From assembly GCF_900109755.1 (NCBI RefSeq), contig NZ_FOAR01000009.1, forward strand, positions 62,001-126,000: a DNA stretch of 64,000 bases, given 5' to 3'. Below the pieces are notes generated by a model. The model saw nothing but the letters and a program-made list of their open reading frames with translations. It had not been told where the DNA came from and did no database searches. Shown here piece after piece: positions 30,283 to 40,505 of the stretch (position 1 is its first letter; each line of letters opens with the position of its first letter). The position numbers were made by a program, and so were the translations under genes. The DNA comes from Pseudomonas agarici (lineage in GTDB: Bacteria > Pseudomonadota > Gammaproteobacteria > Pseudomonadales > Pseudomonadaceae).

Positions 30283-31680
30283 ATGAACGATATCTCCGCT
30301 CCCGAGCAATATGATCTGCAAACCGCCGCCCTGAAGGTGCCGCCGCATTCCATCGAGGCCGAACAGGCCGTGCTCGGTGGCCTGATGCTGGACAACAATG
30401 CCTGGGAACGTGTACTTGACCAGGTTTCGGATGGCGATTTCTATCGACATGACCACCGCCTGATTTTCCGTGCGATCGCCCGACTGGCCGATCAGAACAT
30501 GCCGATCGACGTTGTGACCCTGGCCGAGCAATTGGACAAGGAAGGCCAGACCTCGCAGGTCGGTGGCCTGGGCTACCTTGGCGAACTGGCGAAAAACACC
30601 CCGTCGGTCGCCAACATCAAGGCCTACGCCGCAATCGTGCGCGAGCGTGCGACCCTGCGCCAATTGATCGGTATCAGCACGGAGATCGCCGACAGCGCCT
30701 TCAATCCCGAAGGCCGCACTGCCGCCGAGATCCTCGACGAGGCCGAGCGGCAGATCTTCCAGATCGCCGAAGCGCGTCCGAAGACCGGTGGCCCGGTGAG
30801 TGTCAACGACCTGCTGACCAAGGCCATCGACCGCATCGATACGCTGTTCAACACCGACAACGCCATCACCGGGCTGTCCACCGGCTATACCGACCTGGAC
30901 GAGAAGACCAGCGGCCTGCAACCGGCGGACCTGATCATCGTCGCCGGCCGTCCGTCGATGGGCAAGACCACCTTTGCCATGAACCTGGTGGAAAACGCCG
31001 TGTTGCGCAGCGACAAAGCGGTGCTGGTGTACTCCCTTGAGATGCCCGGCGAGTCGTTGATCATGCGTATGCTTTCCTCGCTGGGGCGGATCGACCAGAC
31101 CAAGGTTCGTGCCGGACGCTTGGAAGACGATGATTGGCCGCGCCTGACCTCGGCGGTCAACCTGCTCAATGATCGCAAGTTGTTCATCGACGATACCGCC
31201 GGCATCAGTCCCTCGGAAATGCGGGCGCGGACCCGACGCCTGGTACGCGAGCACGGCGATATCGCCCTGATCATGATCGACTATCTGCAACTGATGCAGA
31301 TTCCCGGTTCCAGCGGCGATAACCGGACCAACGAAATTTCCGAGATTTCCCGCTCCCTCAAGGCCCTGGCCAAAGAGTTCAACTGCCCGGTGGTGGCCCT
31401 TTCCCAGCTCAACCGTTCCCTGGAGCAACGACCAAACAAGCGTCCGGTGAACTCCGACTTGCGCGAATCCGGAGCGATCGAGCAGGACGCCGACGTGATC
31501 ATGTTCGTGTACCGCGATGAGGTCTATCACCCGGAAACCGAGCACAAGGGCATCGCCGAGATCATTATCGGCAAGCAGCGGAACGGGCCGATCGGCTTTA
31601 TCCGGCTGGCCTTTATCGGCAAGTACACGCGCTTCGAAAATCTGGCACCGGGTAGCTATAACTTCGACGATGACGAGTAA
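30283..31680 (+). CDS. dnaB: Replicative DNA helicase DnaB
   Basis: DnaB is the hexameric 5'-3' helicase of the replisome. The N-terminal DnaG-interacting domain starts VPPHSIEAEQAVLGGLMLD. The RecA-like domain has Walker A GRPSMGKTTFA, Walker B MIDYLQLM and the arginine-finger region. No intein or insertion is seen; 465 residues matches the family. I prefer the ATG at 30283 to the GTG at 30277, because it gives the usual MN-start, although the ribosome site is weak for both. Confidence 0.96.
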   Translation: MNDISAPEQYDLQTAALKVPPHSIEAEQAVLGGLMLDNNAWERVLDQVSDGDFYRHDHRLIFRAIARLADQNMPIDVVTLAEQLDKEGQTSQVGGLGYLGELAKNTPSVANIKAYAAIVRERATLRQLIGISTEIADSAFNPEGRTAAEILDEAERQIFQIAEARPKTGGPVSVNDLLTKAIDRIDTLFNTDNAITGLSTGYTDLDEKTSGLQPADLIIVAGRPSMGKTTFAMNLVENAVLRSDKAVLVYSLEMPGESLIMRMLSSLGRIDQTKVRAGRLEDDDWPRLTSAVNLLNDRKLFIDDTAGISPSEMRARTRRLVREHGDIALIMIDYLQLMQIPGSSGDNRTNEISEISRSLKALAKEFNCPVVALSQLNRSLEQRPNKRPVNSDLRESGAIEQDADVIMFVYRDEVYHPETEHKGIAEIIIGKQRNGPIGFIRLAFIGKYTRFENLAPGSYNFDDDE

Positions 31681-31740
31681 AGGTTCCACGCCTCAATGGC
31701 TTGGCGCTAAAGTCTCCAGTATCTGAATCTGTCGCCGGTT

Positions 31741-34700
31741 CTAAAGGTCCGTCTCGGGCTCGGCGAATGTGCTACGAATCCCCTCTTCGGTATAACCGTA
31801 ATTCCAACGCAATTCTTCATCGGCGGGAATGTCCCGAGTGGTGAAGAAAGCGCTGAGGAGGTACGATTCCAAACGATCCTTTGCAATCTCGACATCGACG
31901 GGAAATAGTGCTCCCTCGGTGTTGTAACCGCTGCTGGCTTGCCGCACAGGGAGGTCTCCCTCGTATTCAAAAATGGAATTGATCCGCGAAATAATATTGT
32001 CTCCTGTCAGCACCAGCCGGTCCCATTTCGGCCTGCCGGTCGGAGGGTCGGGCAAGATATCGATCACAAACGGATCCTTGCGGGCACTGCTGACGTGAAA
32101 CGGGATGAAGTTACCGCCATAGACTCCGATGGCTTCCCCGGCCTTCAAGGGCTTTCTGGCAACAACCATGGCTTGACCGATCATGCTTTGTTCCTGGGGA
32201 AACTTGGCATCTTCGGCGGTGAACGCCCGCACCAGTAGCTTCTCCTCGTAGAGCTTGGCGACCCCTTCATGGTTATCCCATCTCAAGTACGGCAGGATGT
32301 CCTGGGCCTGGTAATGTAGCCCCGATCCTGTGGGGTCACTCGTTCTCTGGATTCTCTTGATGCGCAACGGCCTGCCCAGCAGGTCCCGCAAGGGATAGCG
32401 ACCATTGTTCACTCGGTCATATTCGCCCATTCTGTTGGGCTGGTGCTGATAGGATTTGATGGCTTTCATACGCTGTAGGTCTTCGTCAGTGAAGGGCTCG
32501 GGCTCAACGTATTCAAGTGCCGTCACCATGTTCGACTCACTTTCCGGCAGCTCGATCTTGCTCTGTACCGGGCCTGGAGCGCCGCCTTTCAAGCCGATGG
32601 CGGGGTTGATTTCCCAATGCCCGTCCCTCAGCCGCACCACCGGGCGATAACAGCGGAAAGGATTGCGAGCGTCGATCAGCTTCCAGCCGAAATCTGAAGA
32701 CTCGACCTGAAAATAGCGCCCTCCCTCTTGGATGTAGTGTCGTGAAAAGGTGTCCTGATAGAGGCCTTCGCTTACGGGAGTGAGCTCGCTCGGTGGTGTT
32801 GCCAGCGCGAAGTGAGTGTCCAGTGCGTGGCCAGTCTGGTAAGGCCGCGAGGGTGGGGGGGCGGGAATTCGACGCATGACTGCCGGCGAGGTACTCAGTT
32901 GCCTGATTTTGTGAATCAACGCTTGTTTGAGGGCGCTGTTTCGATTGGGGCCTCTAAAGCCCAGATTGTCCAGCTCGGTTTCGGGGAGAGCTTGCCCGAT
33001 GGCCGAATAAAGGTCGGTCGGTGCGAAGATTTGCAGGCTGTCGGTATCGTAGACCCGATAGCGTGAGCCTTCGCGCAGCAGGCGCTTGACGCTTGCAGCG
33101 GCGTGGTTCCCGACGGTGGCGGTGGGAGGTTCAGTTGGCGTGGCCGAATACAGTTCCAGGCGAACGTCGCCCGACCAGCCTGGCAGCGCTTCAAGTGTCT
33201 GCAGCACTAACTGGTCCGAGGCCGGATTGAATGTCGTGCGCAGATAAAGGCCTTCATGGACCCGGGCGGTGTCCACGTCCTGCATGAACAGCTCGGCTTC
33301 GTCTTTCAGGTAGGGCGGCAGGCTTTTCTGGCCCTGGATCTGCAGGGCCTCAGCAGGGTTGATGGATTTTGCCATAGCTTGGACATAGCTTTTGGGCAGG
33401 TCTGGAAAGTCCCGGCGGATCTGCTCAGGCAAGGGGCCTTCGACCTGTTCGCTCTGTTGATAAAGCTCCTCGAAGCGTTTCGATGCGGTTTTCCCGATGG
33501 TCCCGGAAGGAGTAGCACCGTCGTTGACGGGGGGGCTGGCATGCAGTTGTTGATGTTGGATTTGCCTGTCGAACTGGAAGCGTTTCAGCGTATCGAGCAA
33601 TTGTGCCGGCGGCGATTGGTTATCACGATGAAGTTCAAGCAGCAGATTCGAATCGCTGGCGCTGGCGTGTAGGATCGGAGCCAGGTCTTCGGTGGGAGTG
33701 TCGGCGGCAATCGGTCCCAAGCGCCGGAGCCGTTTCAGTTCGCTCCAGTCCTGTGGGTTTTCGTGCAGGGTACGCCAGGCGCCGCTGCCGTTTTGCAGTA
33801 AAGGTGGTGAGTACGCCCAGGGGTCGTCGGGATGTCGAATGGACCACCCGGACGAGCTGCTATCAGGACCCACCTCATAGAGATGCCCGTCCAGAGACAG
33901 ATAGTGCTTGCCTTGATAGTCGTACAGGCCCTGCTCATCGGGGAGCAGCGCTTCAGGCAGTTCAAAAGATTGGCGATAGGGCGCCAGGTCCGATTTCCAC
34001 AAGCTAAACCGAGTGGGTGAGAGCTTCACGCGAATCAGTGAGTTGACGAAGCCGGCGGCCTTGATGGCGCCCGCGCTTGCCCCCATCAGGGCGACCTGTT
34101 CGGCGACGTCCATCAGGTAGTTAAGCGCTTCAACCTTATCATCGCGTCTCCAGGCCTCGAATCCCTGGTAGACCCCCTGGAGCAACTGTGCCCCCGTGAA
34201 GATCAGCAGAATGTCGCCTACTACGGGGATGAACGACGCGGCGAGGGTCAATGCCCCCAGGCCGGCGTTTTCGTACACCTGTAGCTGGCGTTGACGGGCT
34301 TGGCTGTCGATATCCGCCGTGGGCACGACGACCTCCCGCCCGTGCCGTTCGCTCTGTTGTACGCGCCGGTCACGAAGGCTCTGGAATACGTCGCCGCTGA
34401 TGGGTTGCAGCGCCAGCCAAAGTGGCGGGGGCAGTGGAATCGGGCCAGACGGTGGTCTCCATTTTTGCCGCATGGCTTGTCTGATCAACTGATTGAGCAA
34501 TTGTCCCCGATCACTGATCGGTAGGAATCGCGAAAAGAAGCGCTGGTAGCTGCGTGATAACAGCCTGTGGATTAACTCGTCTTCGAAATCCTCGAGTGAG
34601 TCGTAGCGTGCCAAGGGGGCGATAGGATCCTGCGGTATGTAGACGATGCACGGATGCGTTCCATCGTTGGCGTCCAAGCCGATAACCAACACCTCACTGA

Positions 34701-35475
34701 CATCCAGATCGAGGAATTCGAGCAACGAGCAGGGTTGAGTATTGCGCCTGACGACATAACGGGCATTCAGTACGTCGAGCAATACTCGGTAGCAGTCCGT
34801 CGAGATCTTTTTTTGCAGGATAGCCATGTGTATCGCCACGGCAAAGGCGTCCTTGTAGCTTTTGATCAGGAGGTCTTGAGTGCTGCTTTCGATATCGTCA
34901 TCGGCTGGGTCGGCTACCCTGAGAACGGACCGAAGGTGAGCCTGATAAAGTCCACCGAAGTCAAGACGGCGGCAGACCAGAGCGAACTCCTCGGGTTTGA
35001 TCCGGGTTTTGCTGTTTCGATCTCCAGCGGTCAGGTAAATCCCTGAGCCCGCGCCGTAGATGTCGATGCCGGTGAGCGCTTCTTCGAAGTTGCGCAGGCT
35101 GGCGGACAAAAGTGTTTGTTCGGTGGTTTGGCCCTGAACCGAGATCAATCCGAAGAAATAGTCGTTTTTGCGCACGTGAACGAAGGTCGCCCGCTCGACA
35201 TCGAGGGTGAGTCGGAAATTGACGGCGATGACCTGTTCCAGCAGTGGCTTGACGAAGTGCGCGGGCGATAGCAGTTTTGCCATCATCTGCTGGACCTCAT
35301 GCTGGGAATTGAAACTGGCCAGCAGGTTCTGGCGCAAGGCGCTGCGTTGCTCGCGGGAGGCATCGAGCAGCCATGCCGGCAAATGTTCTTTGATCACGTG
35401 GAAATGAGTCTGTGCGTCGGGGAGCGGGAGAGAGGATGGAGTCATGACGGAGGCCTTGCCGGTTCGTTGAGGCAT
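31741..35475 (-). CDS. Polymorphic-toxin-like protein: dermonecrotic-toxin-type N-terminus, SET-like C-terminus
   Basis: A 1244-residue protein with no signal peptide. The first 300 residues resemble the DUF6543/dermonecrotic-toxin N-terminal domain of Pseudomonas (LPAWLLDASREQR near the start, then EFALVCRRLDFGGLYQAHL). A hydrophobic segment (about 400-440, LAASFIPVVGDILLIFTG) suits membrane insertion. A linker with NNGRYPLRDLLGRPLRIK precedes the last 160 residues, which read as a SET lysine-methyltransferase fold: GEAIGVYGG (1113-1121), DNIISRINS (1159-1167) and TTRDIPADEELRWNYGY (1212-1228). SET7/9 ends in a similar EELTVAYGY. The usual NHS is NSI here, so cofactor binding may be altered. 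An in-frame ATG at 35445 has a better ribosome site than 35475. It is a single gene, convergent with dnaB, with no obvious immunity gene beside it. Confidence 0.75.
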   Translation of the reverse strand: MPQRTGKASVMTPSSLPLPDAQTHFHVIKEHLPAWLLDASREQRSALRQNLLASFNSQHEVQQMMAKLLSPAHFVKPLLEQVIAVNFRLTLDVERATFVHVRKNDYFFGLISVQGQTTEQTLLSASLRNFEEALTGIDIYGAGSGIYLTAGDRNSKTRIKPEEFALVCRRLDFGGLYQAHLRSVLRVADPADDDIESSTQDLLIKSYKDAFAVAIHMAILQKKISTDCYRVLLDVLNARYVVRRNTQPCSLLEFLDLDVSEVLVIGLDANDGTHPCIVYIPQDPIAPLARYDSLEDFEDELIHRLLSRSYQRFFSRFLPISDRGQLLNQLIRQAMRQKWRPPSGPIPLPPPLWLALQPISGDVFQSLRDRRVQQSERHGREVVVPTADIDSQARQRQLQVYENAGLGALTLAASFIPVVGDILLIFTGAQLLQGVYQGFEAWRRDDKVEALNYLMDVAEQVALMGASAGAIKAAGFVNSLIRVKLSPTRFSLWKSDLAPYRQSFELPEALLPDEQGLYDYQGKHYLSLDGHLYEVGPDSSSSGWSIRHPDDPWAYSPPLLQNGSGAWRTLHENPQDWSELKRLRRLGPIAADTPTEDLAPILHASASDSNLLLELHRDNQSPPAQLLDTLKRFQFDRQIQHQQLHASPPVNDGATPSGTIGKTASKRFEELYQQSEQVEGPLPEQIRRDFPDLPKSYVQAMAKSINPAEALQIQGQKSLPPYLKDEAELFMQDVDTARVHEGLYLRTTFNPASDQLVLQTLEALPGWSGDVRLELYSATPTEPPTATVGNHAAASVKRLLREGSRYRVYDTDSLQIFAPTDLYSAIGQALPETELDNLGFRGPNRNSALKQALIHKIRQLSTSPAVMRRIPAPPPSRPYQTGHALDTHFALATPPSELTPVSEGLYQDTFSRHYIQEGGRYFQVESSDFGWKLIDARNPFRCYRPVVRLRDGHWEINPAIGLKGGAPGPVQSKIELPESESNMVTALEYVEPEPFTDEDLQRMKAIKSYQHQPNRMGEYDRVNNGRYPLRDLLGRPLRIKRIQRTSDPTGSGLHYQAQDILPYLRWDNHEGVAKLYEEKLLVRAFTAEDAKFPQEQSMIGQAMVVARKPLKAGEAIGVYGGNFIPFHVSSARKDPFVIDILPDPPTGRPKWDRLVLTGDNIISRINSIFEYEGDLPVRQASSGYNTEGALFPVDVEIAKDRLESYLLSAFFTTRDIPADEELRWNYGYTEEGIRSTFAEPETDL

Positions 35476-35621
35476 CAGCTAACGCCAAGACGCCTGTGCG
35501 ATGGCGCTAGATAGTTGTCGGCCCGCACTCGGGGGTGGGTGCAGGTAAAACCGTCAGGCTTGATCAAAATTTGTGCTATATTCCGCGCCCGCGAATTTTC
35601 ATCTCGACACCGGTCATCGCC

Positions 35622-37919
35622 ATGCAAGCAGCCAAGCCGTTATTTGACTATCCCAAGTACTGGGCCGAATGTTTCGGGCCAGCGCCCTTTCTGCCCATGA
35701 GTCGGGAAGAGATGGATCAGCTTGGCTGGGATTCCTGCGACATCATCATCGTCACCGGTGACGCCTACGTTGACCATCCGTCCTTCGGCATGGCGATCAT
35801 CGGTCGGCTGCTGGAGTCCCAGGGGTTTCGCGTGGGGATCATTGCCCAGCCGAACTGGCAGTCCAAGGATGACTTCATGAAGCTCGGCGAGCCGAACCTG
35901 TTCTTCGGAGTCGCGGCCGGCAACATGGACTCGATGATCAACCGCTACACCGCCGACAAGAAAATTCGCTCCGACGATGCCTATACGCCGGGCGGCCTGG
36001 CCGGCAAGCGTCCGGATCGCGCCAGCCTGGTCTATAGCCAGCGCTGTAAGGAGGCCTACAAGCATGTGCCGATCGTGCTCGGCGGTATCGAGGCTTCGTT
36101 GCGTCGGATCGCCCACTACGATTACTGGCAGGACCGTGTGCGCAACTCGATCCTGATCGACGCCTGCGCCGACATCCTGCTTTATGGCAACGCCGAGCGG
36201 GCGATTGTCGAAGTGGCCCAGCGCCTGTCCTACGGCCACAAGATCGAAGACATCACCGATGTGCGCGGCACCGCGTTCATTCGTCGCGACACGCCGCAAG
36301 GCTGGTACGAAATCGACTCCACGCGCATCGACCGTCCAGGCAAGATCGACAAGATCATCAACCCCTACGTCAATACCCAGGACACCCAGGCTTGTGCGAT
36401 CGAGCAGGAAAAAGGGCCGGTGGAGGATCCGCAGGAAGCCAAGGTGGTGCAAATCCTCGCCAGCCCGAAGATGACCCGCGACAAGACCGTGATCCGTTTG
36501 CCGTCAGTGGAAAAGGTCCGCAACGACGCCGTGCTCTATGCCCACGCCAACCGTGTGCTGCACTTGGAAACCAATCCGGGTAACGCCCGTGCGCTGGTGC
36601 AAAAGCATGGCGAAGTGGATGTCTGGTTCAACCCGCCACCCATCCCGATGACCACCGAAGAGATGGACTACGTGTTCGGCATGCCGTACCAGCGGGTCCC
36701 GCATCCGGTGTATGGCAAGGAAAAGATCCCAGCCTACGACATGATCCGTTTCTCGGTGAACATCATGCGTGGCTGCTTCGGCGGTTGTACTTTCTGCTCG
36801 ATCACCGAGCACGAAGGACGGATTATCCAGAACCGCTCCGAAGAGTCGATCATTCGCGAGATCGAGGAGATTCGCGACAAAGTCCCAGGTTTTACCGGGG
36901 TGATTTCCGACCTCGGCGGCCCGACCGCGAACATGTACCGCATTGCCTGCAAGAGCCCGCAAATCGAATCCGCGTGCCGCAAGCCGTCGTGTGTGTTCCC
37001 CGGTATCTGCCCGAACCTGAATACCGATCACTCGTCGCTGATCCAGCTCTATCGCAGCGCCCGTGCGTTGCCAGGGGTGAAAAAGATCCTGATCGCCTCC
37101 GGCCTGCGCTATGACCTGGCGGTCGAGTCACCGGAATATGTCAAAGAGCTGGTGACCCATCACGTCGGTGGGTACCTGAAGATCGCCCCGGAACACACCG
37201 AGGAAGGTCCGCTCAACCAGATGATGAAGCCGGGCATCGGCAGCTATGACAAGTTCAAGCGCCTGTTCGAGAAGTATTCCAAGGAAGCCGGGAAAGAGCA
37301 GTACCTGATTCCGTACTTCATCGCCGCGCATCCGGGCACCACCGACGAAGACATGATGAACCTGGCACTGTGGCTCAAGGGCAACGGTTTTCGCGCCGAT
37401 CAGGTGCAGGCCTTCTACCCGTCGCCGATGGCCAGTGCCACGGCCATGTACCATTCGGGCAAGAACCCGTTGCGCAAGGTTACCTACAAGAGTGAGGCGG
37501 TGACCATCGTCAAGAGCGAAGAGCAGCGCCGGTTGCACAAGGCGTTCCTGCGCTACCACGATCCGAAGGGCTGGCCGATGCTGCGCGAAGCGTTACTGCG
37601 CATGGGGCGTGGCGACCTGATCGGGCCGGGCAAGCAGCAGTTGATCCCACTGCACCAGCCGGCGACCGACAGCTACCAGAGCGCCCGCCGGAAGAATTCG
37701 ACGCCGGCTGGCAGTCACAAGGTGGCGAAAGAAACCACCACCAAGATCCTCACCCAGCACACCGGCTTGCCGCCGCGTGCCAGCGACGGTGGCAATGCTT
37801 GGGACAAGCGCGAACAGGCCAAGGCCGCCGCGTTCGCCCGCAACAAGCAAGCCGCCAAGGAGCGAGCCGACGCGGCCAAGGGCAAGAAGCCGGCGCGCAA
37901 ACCGGTGGTGCCGCGCTGA
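35622..37919 (+). CDS. YgiQ family radical SAM protein
   Basis: YgiQ proteins are large radical-SAM enzymes with an N-terminal UPF0313 domain; the reaction is unknown. The cluster motif [16 protein letters not shown] supplies the CxxxCxxC cysteines that bind the [4Fe-4S] centre. The N-terminus [19 protein letters not shown] from the ATG at 35622 is the conserved start, whereas the frame extends 87 bp further upstream without a ribosome site. A TGCTATATT extended -10 lies at 35574-35582. The C-terminal 100 residues are lysine/alanine-rich and probably disordered. Confidence 0.92.
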   Translation: MQAAKPLFDYPKYWAECFGPAPFLPMSREEMDQLGWDSCDIIIVTGDAYVDHPSFGMAIIGRLLESQGFRVGIIAQPNWQSKDDFMKLGEPNLFFGVAAGNMDSMINRYTADKKIRSDDAYTPGGLAGKRPDRASLVYSQRCKEAYKHVPIVLGGIEASLRRIAHYDYWQDRVRNSILIDACADILLYGNAERAIVEVAQRLSYGHKIEDITDVRGTAFIRRDTPQGWYEIDSTRIDRPGKIDKIINPYVNTQDTQACAIEQEKGPVEDPQEAKVVQILASPKMTRDKTVIRLPSVEKVRNDAVLYAHANRVLHLETNPGNARALVQKHGEVDVWFNPPPIPMTTEEMDYVFGMPYQRVPHPVYGKEKIPAYDMIRFSVNIMRGCFGGCTFCSITEHEGRIIQNRSEESIIREIEEIRDKVPGFTGVISDLGGPTANMYRIACKSPQIESACRKPSCVFPGICPNLNTDHSSLIQLYRSARALPGVKKILIASGLRYDLAVESPEYVKELVTHHVGGYLKIAPEHTEEGPLNQMMKPGIGSYDKFKRLFEKYSKEAGKEQYLIPYFIAAHPGTTDEDMMNLALWLKGNGFRADQVQAFYPSPMASATAMYHSGKNPLRKVTYKSEAVTIVKSEEQRRLHKAFLRYHDPKGWPMLREALLRMGRGDLIGPGKQQLIPLHQPATDSYQSARRKNSTPAGSHKVAKETTTKILTQHTGLPPRASDGGNAWDKREQAKAAAFARNKQAAKERADAAKGKKPARKPVVPR

Positions 37920-37955
37920 AATCACGCGGCGCCCAGTGGCTCCTCGATACCCGCC

Positions 37956-37999
37956 ACCAGCCTCCTAAGCCCGGCGCAAGCCGCGCTTAGGAGGCTGGT
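37956..37999. terminator. Very strong hairpin after ygiQ-like gene
   Basis: ACCAGCCTCCTAAGC (37956-37970) pairs perfectly with GCTTAGGAGGCTGGT (37985-37999), and the loop itself contains GGC-GCAA-GCC. It separates the convergent YgiQ gene and the membrane-protein gene at 38044. There is no clear T-run on either strand, so its role as terminator is an inference. Confidence 0.65.
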
Positions 38000-38043
38000 T
38001 GGAAATTTCACGAACATCCCCGCCGTACTTGATGACGCAGCCG

Positions 38044-38955
38044 TCAGCTTTCCTTTCGTTTCGCGGGACTGAGCAACTGTCTTTCAAGCAGAGTCAGTCG
38101 TCGACGGACTCTATCTCTGACCAGCATGACGCTGATTGCCCGACGATATTTTCGGCTGCTGATCACCCACAGACCCAGCACGCAAACACCCAGGGCAAGT
38201 AGTGCCACAAGGGTATATCGGGTCTCCTGCAGCAGCATGAGATTGATGGAAAAACTGGCGATTAACGATAGAAACAAAATCCATACCGGCCAAATGTGCC
38301 CCCTGAACTGTAAGAAACAACACCATGAAAGCACAAGGACAGTGGCTGCCTGGCCACTGAGAATAAATTCGAGTTCATGAAGATTAAAAGCAAAAAACTG
38401 AGGCAGCAAAAGGGGGATCGCAATAACGAGTGAGAGGATTGCCGATAGGCAGACGAGCCCCAAAACCCAGGTAAACCGGGTGATATAGGGCACGAAGGCC
38501 ATATATTCCGCTAGCTTCAGCTCTGCAAGTTGCTCGGTTTTTCGTTGCCGTGCCCTGGTGAGAGCCACGCATGCGGCCATGGCCCGGCTAAAACGCCGGC
38601 TACCCAATAAACCGAGTCCCAGTGCGCCGCCGAGCAGGCTAAATAGGCCGAGCCAGCGATTGCCCTCAAGAAAACCAGTAAAAACTGCTATTACCAGACC
38701 GTTCAGGCGGGCAAAGGTAATCAATAGCTTCTTCGTTTCGACGGTGATAAAGCAGCTGCCGAGAAAGATAACCACGCTCAATAAAACAGCGAGGCGATTG
38801 ATATCGCGCCATCCCAATGTAGAAAATTTTTCCAGGAATGCTTGAGTCACCAGAACGCCGCATATCCAGGCAATGGCTAAAGTGGAAAAGGTGGTGATAA
38901 TGACAGGAAGAAATCTTAAAGCATGGCGGGTTCTTAAAAGTATAAATACATTCAT
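38044..38955 (-). CDS. Polytopic membrane protein, immunity-like, paralogue of the 42082 gene
   Basis: A 303-residue protein with about eight hydrophobic helices and a basic C-terminus. Its two halves each end in a short pattern of the type LGLxxxSRRxxRA (LGLGLLGSRRFSRA in the middle, LGLWVISSRKYRRA near the end), which suggests internal duplication. The protein at 42082-42954 has the same layout and same motifs, and the 150-residue neighbour upstream looks like a single unit of it. The start at 38955 overlaps the upstream stop as ATGA. It is the third gene of an operon beginning with a candidate type VI effector, so a protective (immunity) role is plausible but unproven. Confidence 0.7.
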   Translation of the reverse strand: MNVFILLRTRHALRFLPVIITTFSTLAIAWICGVLVTQAFLEKFSTLGWRDINRLAVLLSVVIFLGSCFITVETKKLLITFARLNGLVIAVFTGFLEGNRWLGLFSLLGGALGLGLLGSRRFSRAMAACVALTRARQRKTEQLAELKLAEYMAFVPYITRFTWVLGLVCLSAILSLVIAIPLLLPQFFAFNLHELEFILSGQAATVLVLSWCCFLQFRGHIWPVWILFLSLIASFSINLMLLQETRYTLVALLALGVCVLGLWVISSRKYRRAISVMLVRDRVRRRLTLLERQLLSPAKRKES

Positions 38956-39404
38956 GATTTTGCATGCCCTGCGCAGCGCTGGTGATGGCGCCATAGACGC
39001 AACTTTACGACATCCCGTCTCATTGCATGCTGGGACGTGCTGTTGAGCAACAGCAACCCCAGAAGAGGCGTGACCAGGCCGAGTATATAAAGAACAGGCG
39101 GAGCGCCGTACAGCAGTGTTGGCAAACTCAGTAACAGACAGCTAACCAATACCGCGACTTTAAACCAAACCCAGTGAACATGCCCCCACAGGATCGCGCT
39201 TTCGGCAAAAGAAAAGGCCATTACCACGGCGACGCCCCCGAGAACGACAACCGTGGATTGCACTCCAATAGGGGCTGATGGCAAGTAGGTCAGCATCAGC
39301 AGCAGTGCGGTGAATACGATGGAGAAGCACCCCAGTATTACTCCAGCTCCCCCCGTAAAGCTGTAGCGCGAAAGAGCGAGCAGTGGATTGAACTCTTGTC
39401 TCAT
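38952..39404 (-). CDS. Small four-helix membrane protein, immunity-like
   Basis: A 150-residue protein with four hydrophobic helices and a C-terminal basic tail (LRLWRHHQR). The end of its last helix, GLVTPLLGLLLLNSTSQHAMRR, matches the pattern seen twice in the next gene. It starts at 39404 with TAATG overlap after the effector candidate and ends in an ATGA overlap, so the three genes are translated as a coupled unit. I infer that it protects the producing cell from the effector; there is no direct evidence. Confidence 0.68.
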   Translation of the reverse strand: MRQEFNPLLALSRYSFTGGAGVILGCFSIVFTALLLMLTYLPSAPIGVQSTVVVLGGVAVVMAFSFAESAILWGHVHWVWFKVAVLVSCLLLSLPTLLYGAPPVLYILGLVTPLLGLLLLNSTSQHAMRRDVVKLRLWRHHQRCAGHAKS

Positions 39405-40315
39405 TATCTCGCCTCTTCATATAGGCCAATAGCCAAGGCATTCACATTTCCTGAAAAAGCACTCCCGGAAAAGCTTAGAGTAGCGGCGACAGAGTCTTTG
39501 ATATGAATCATTGTTGATTGATTGATAGCATTCTCTGAAAAACTTTTTGGTAGTTCTTTGGTCGCTTGCTTCAGTTTTATAAGTTTCCGAGTTAAGCTAG
39601 GATTTTTGATCGCCAGTACATTCTTTGTCAACTTTGCCCGCTCCTGGCGACTCATGCCTTTCAATACTTGACGGAAATTTTTGTTGATTGCCAATTTTAT
39701 AATTTCCGTCACTCTCAAAGTTGTATATCCCGAAGCCCCTGCTCCTAACAAAGAAATATCATCGAGAGCCGCCACCATCCCTTGATACCATTCCTTGCTA
39801 TCGAGTCGGTCGTTAAGCTTTGGGTTCACTAACTCTATAGCCACTCTGGTACCTCCGATGAGACATTGAGCGGAACTGGCGCTAGCAGCGGAAAGGCCGA
39901 TAAAAGCAATGATTGAACTGGCACCTGAAGTGAATGGAATCAACACACTCCCAGCTCTCACCACCACCCAACTGAGATATGCTGCCGAGCAGGCTAATCC
40001 CATGCTTACCAGCTCCGCGACTAAACGCGACTCTCGCGGCTGCGTCTCCAGCGCCCGCGCAAACTCCAACGGCGCCATGTACCTGGGAGCCTCACGCAAT
40101 ATCACCTTTTTCGGCACAATGCTGCAAATCACCTGGAACTCGCGCAACGTTACTACCGTGAAATCGCTTTCGATGTACACCACGCCAGCGCCCGCTATCG
40201 CCGGGTCCGCATCGATAGCGCGAAATAGGCGTGGCAGATCGACTTTGCCCTCTACGCGCTGCCGAGCGTTGCTGTGCGCCCCGGGAACACCGCTTTTCAA
40301 TAATTCGGAAATCAT
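39404..40315 (-). CDS. Candidate Hcp-associated type VI effector with hydrophobic hairpin
   Basis: A 303-residue protein with no signal peptide. A soluble N-terminal region (about 1-95) is followed by two hydrophobic segments rich in alanine, glycine and serine (about 100-160) and a basic helical C-terminus. Homologues beside hcp in other pseudomonads are, as I recall, often labelled NAD synthetase, but I see none of the SGG(V/I)DS motif of that enzyme. Divergent from hcp with about 190 bp between them, and followed by two overlapping membrane-protein genes. This is the standard layout of a pore-forming or membrane-targeting effector with immunity. The start at 40315 is chosen for an AGGGA site; 40354 is possible. 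Confidence 0.65.
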   Translation of the reverse strand: MISELLKSGVPGAHSNARQRVEGKVDLPRLFRAIDADPAIAGAGVVYIESDFTVVTLREFQVICSIVPKKVILREAPRYMAPLEFARALETQPRESRLVAELVSMGLACSAAYLSWVVVRAGSVLIPFTSGASSIIAFIGLSAASASSAQCLIGGTRVAIELVNPKLNDRLDSKEWYQGMVAALDDISLLGAGASGYTTLRVTEIIKLAINKNFRQVLKGMSRQERAKLTKNVLAIKNPSLTRKLIKLKQATKELPKSFSENAINQSTMIHIKDSVAATLSFSGSAFSGNVNALAIGLYEEAR

Positions 40316-40505
40316 CCCATCATTCCCTGACCTGTTATGACGGTCTGGGAGCATAAGCAGTCCAATCAGCGGAAAATGTAGGACTTGCGAGTTAATGAGG
40401 TGGGCACATTCCCTTTCGCTGTTCCGCGCCTTGATCCAGACTGCCCCCTGCGAGGACAGTACCTGCCAACGCCAGTTCGGCGTGGATCAACGACACGGAG
40501 TGTGT

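Noticed and set aside
39404..40315. Annotation of this gene as NAD synthetase
   Set aside because: The label seems to be carried by homologues, but there is no SGGVDS P-loop or other NadE motif; the genuine nadE is at 46460-47287.
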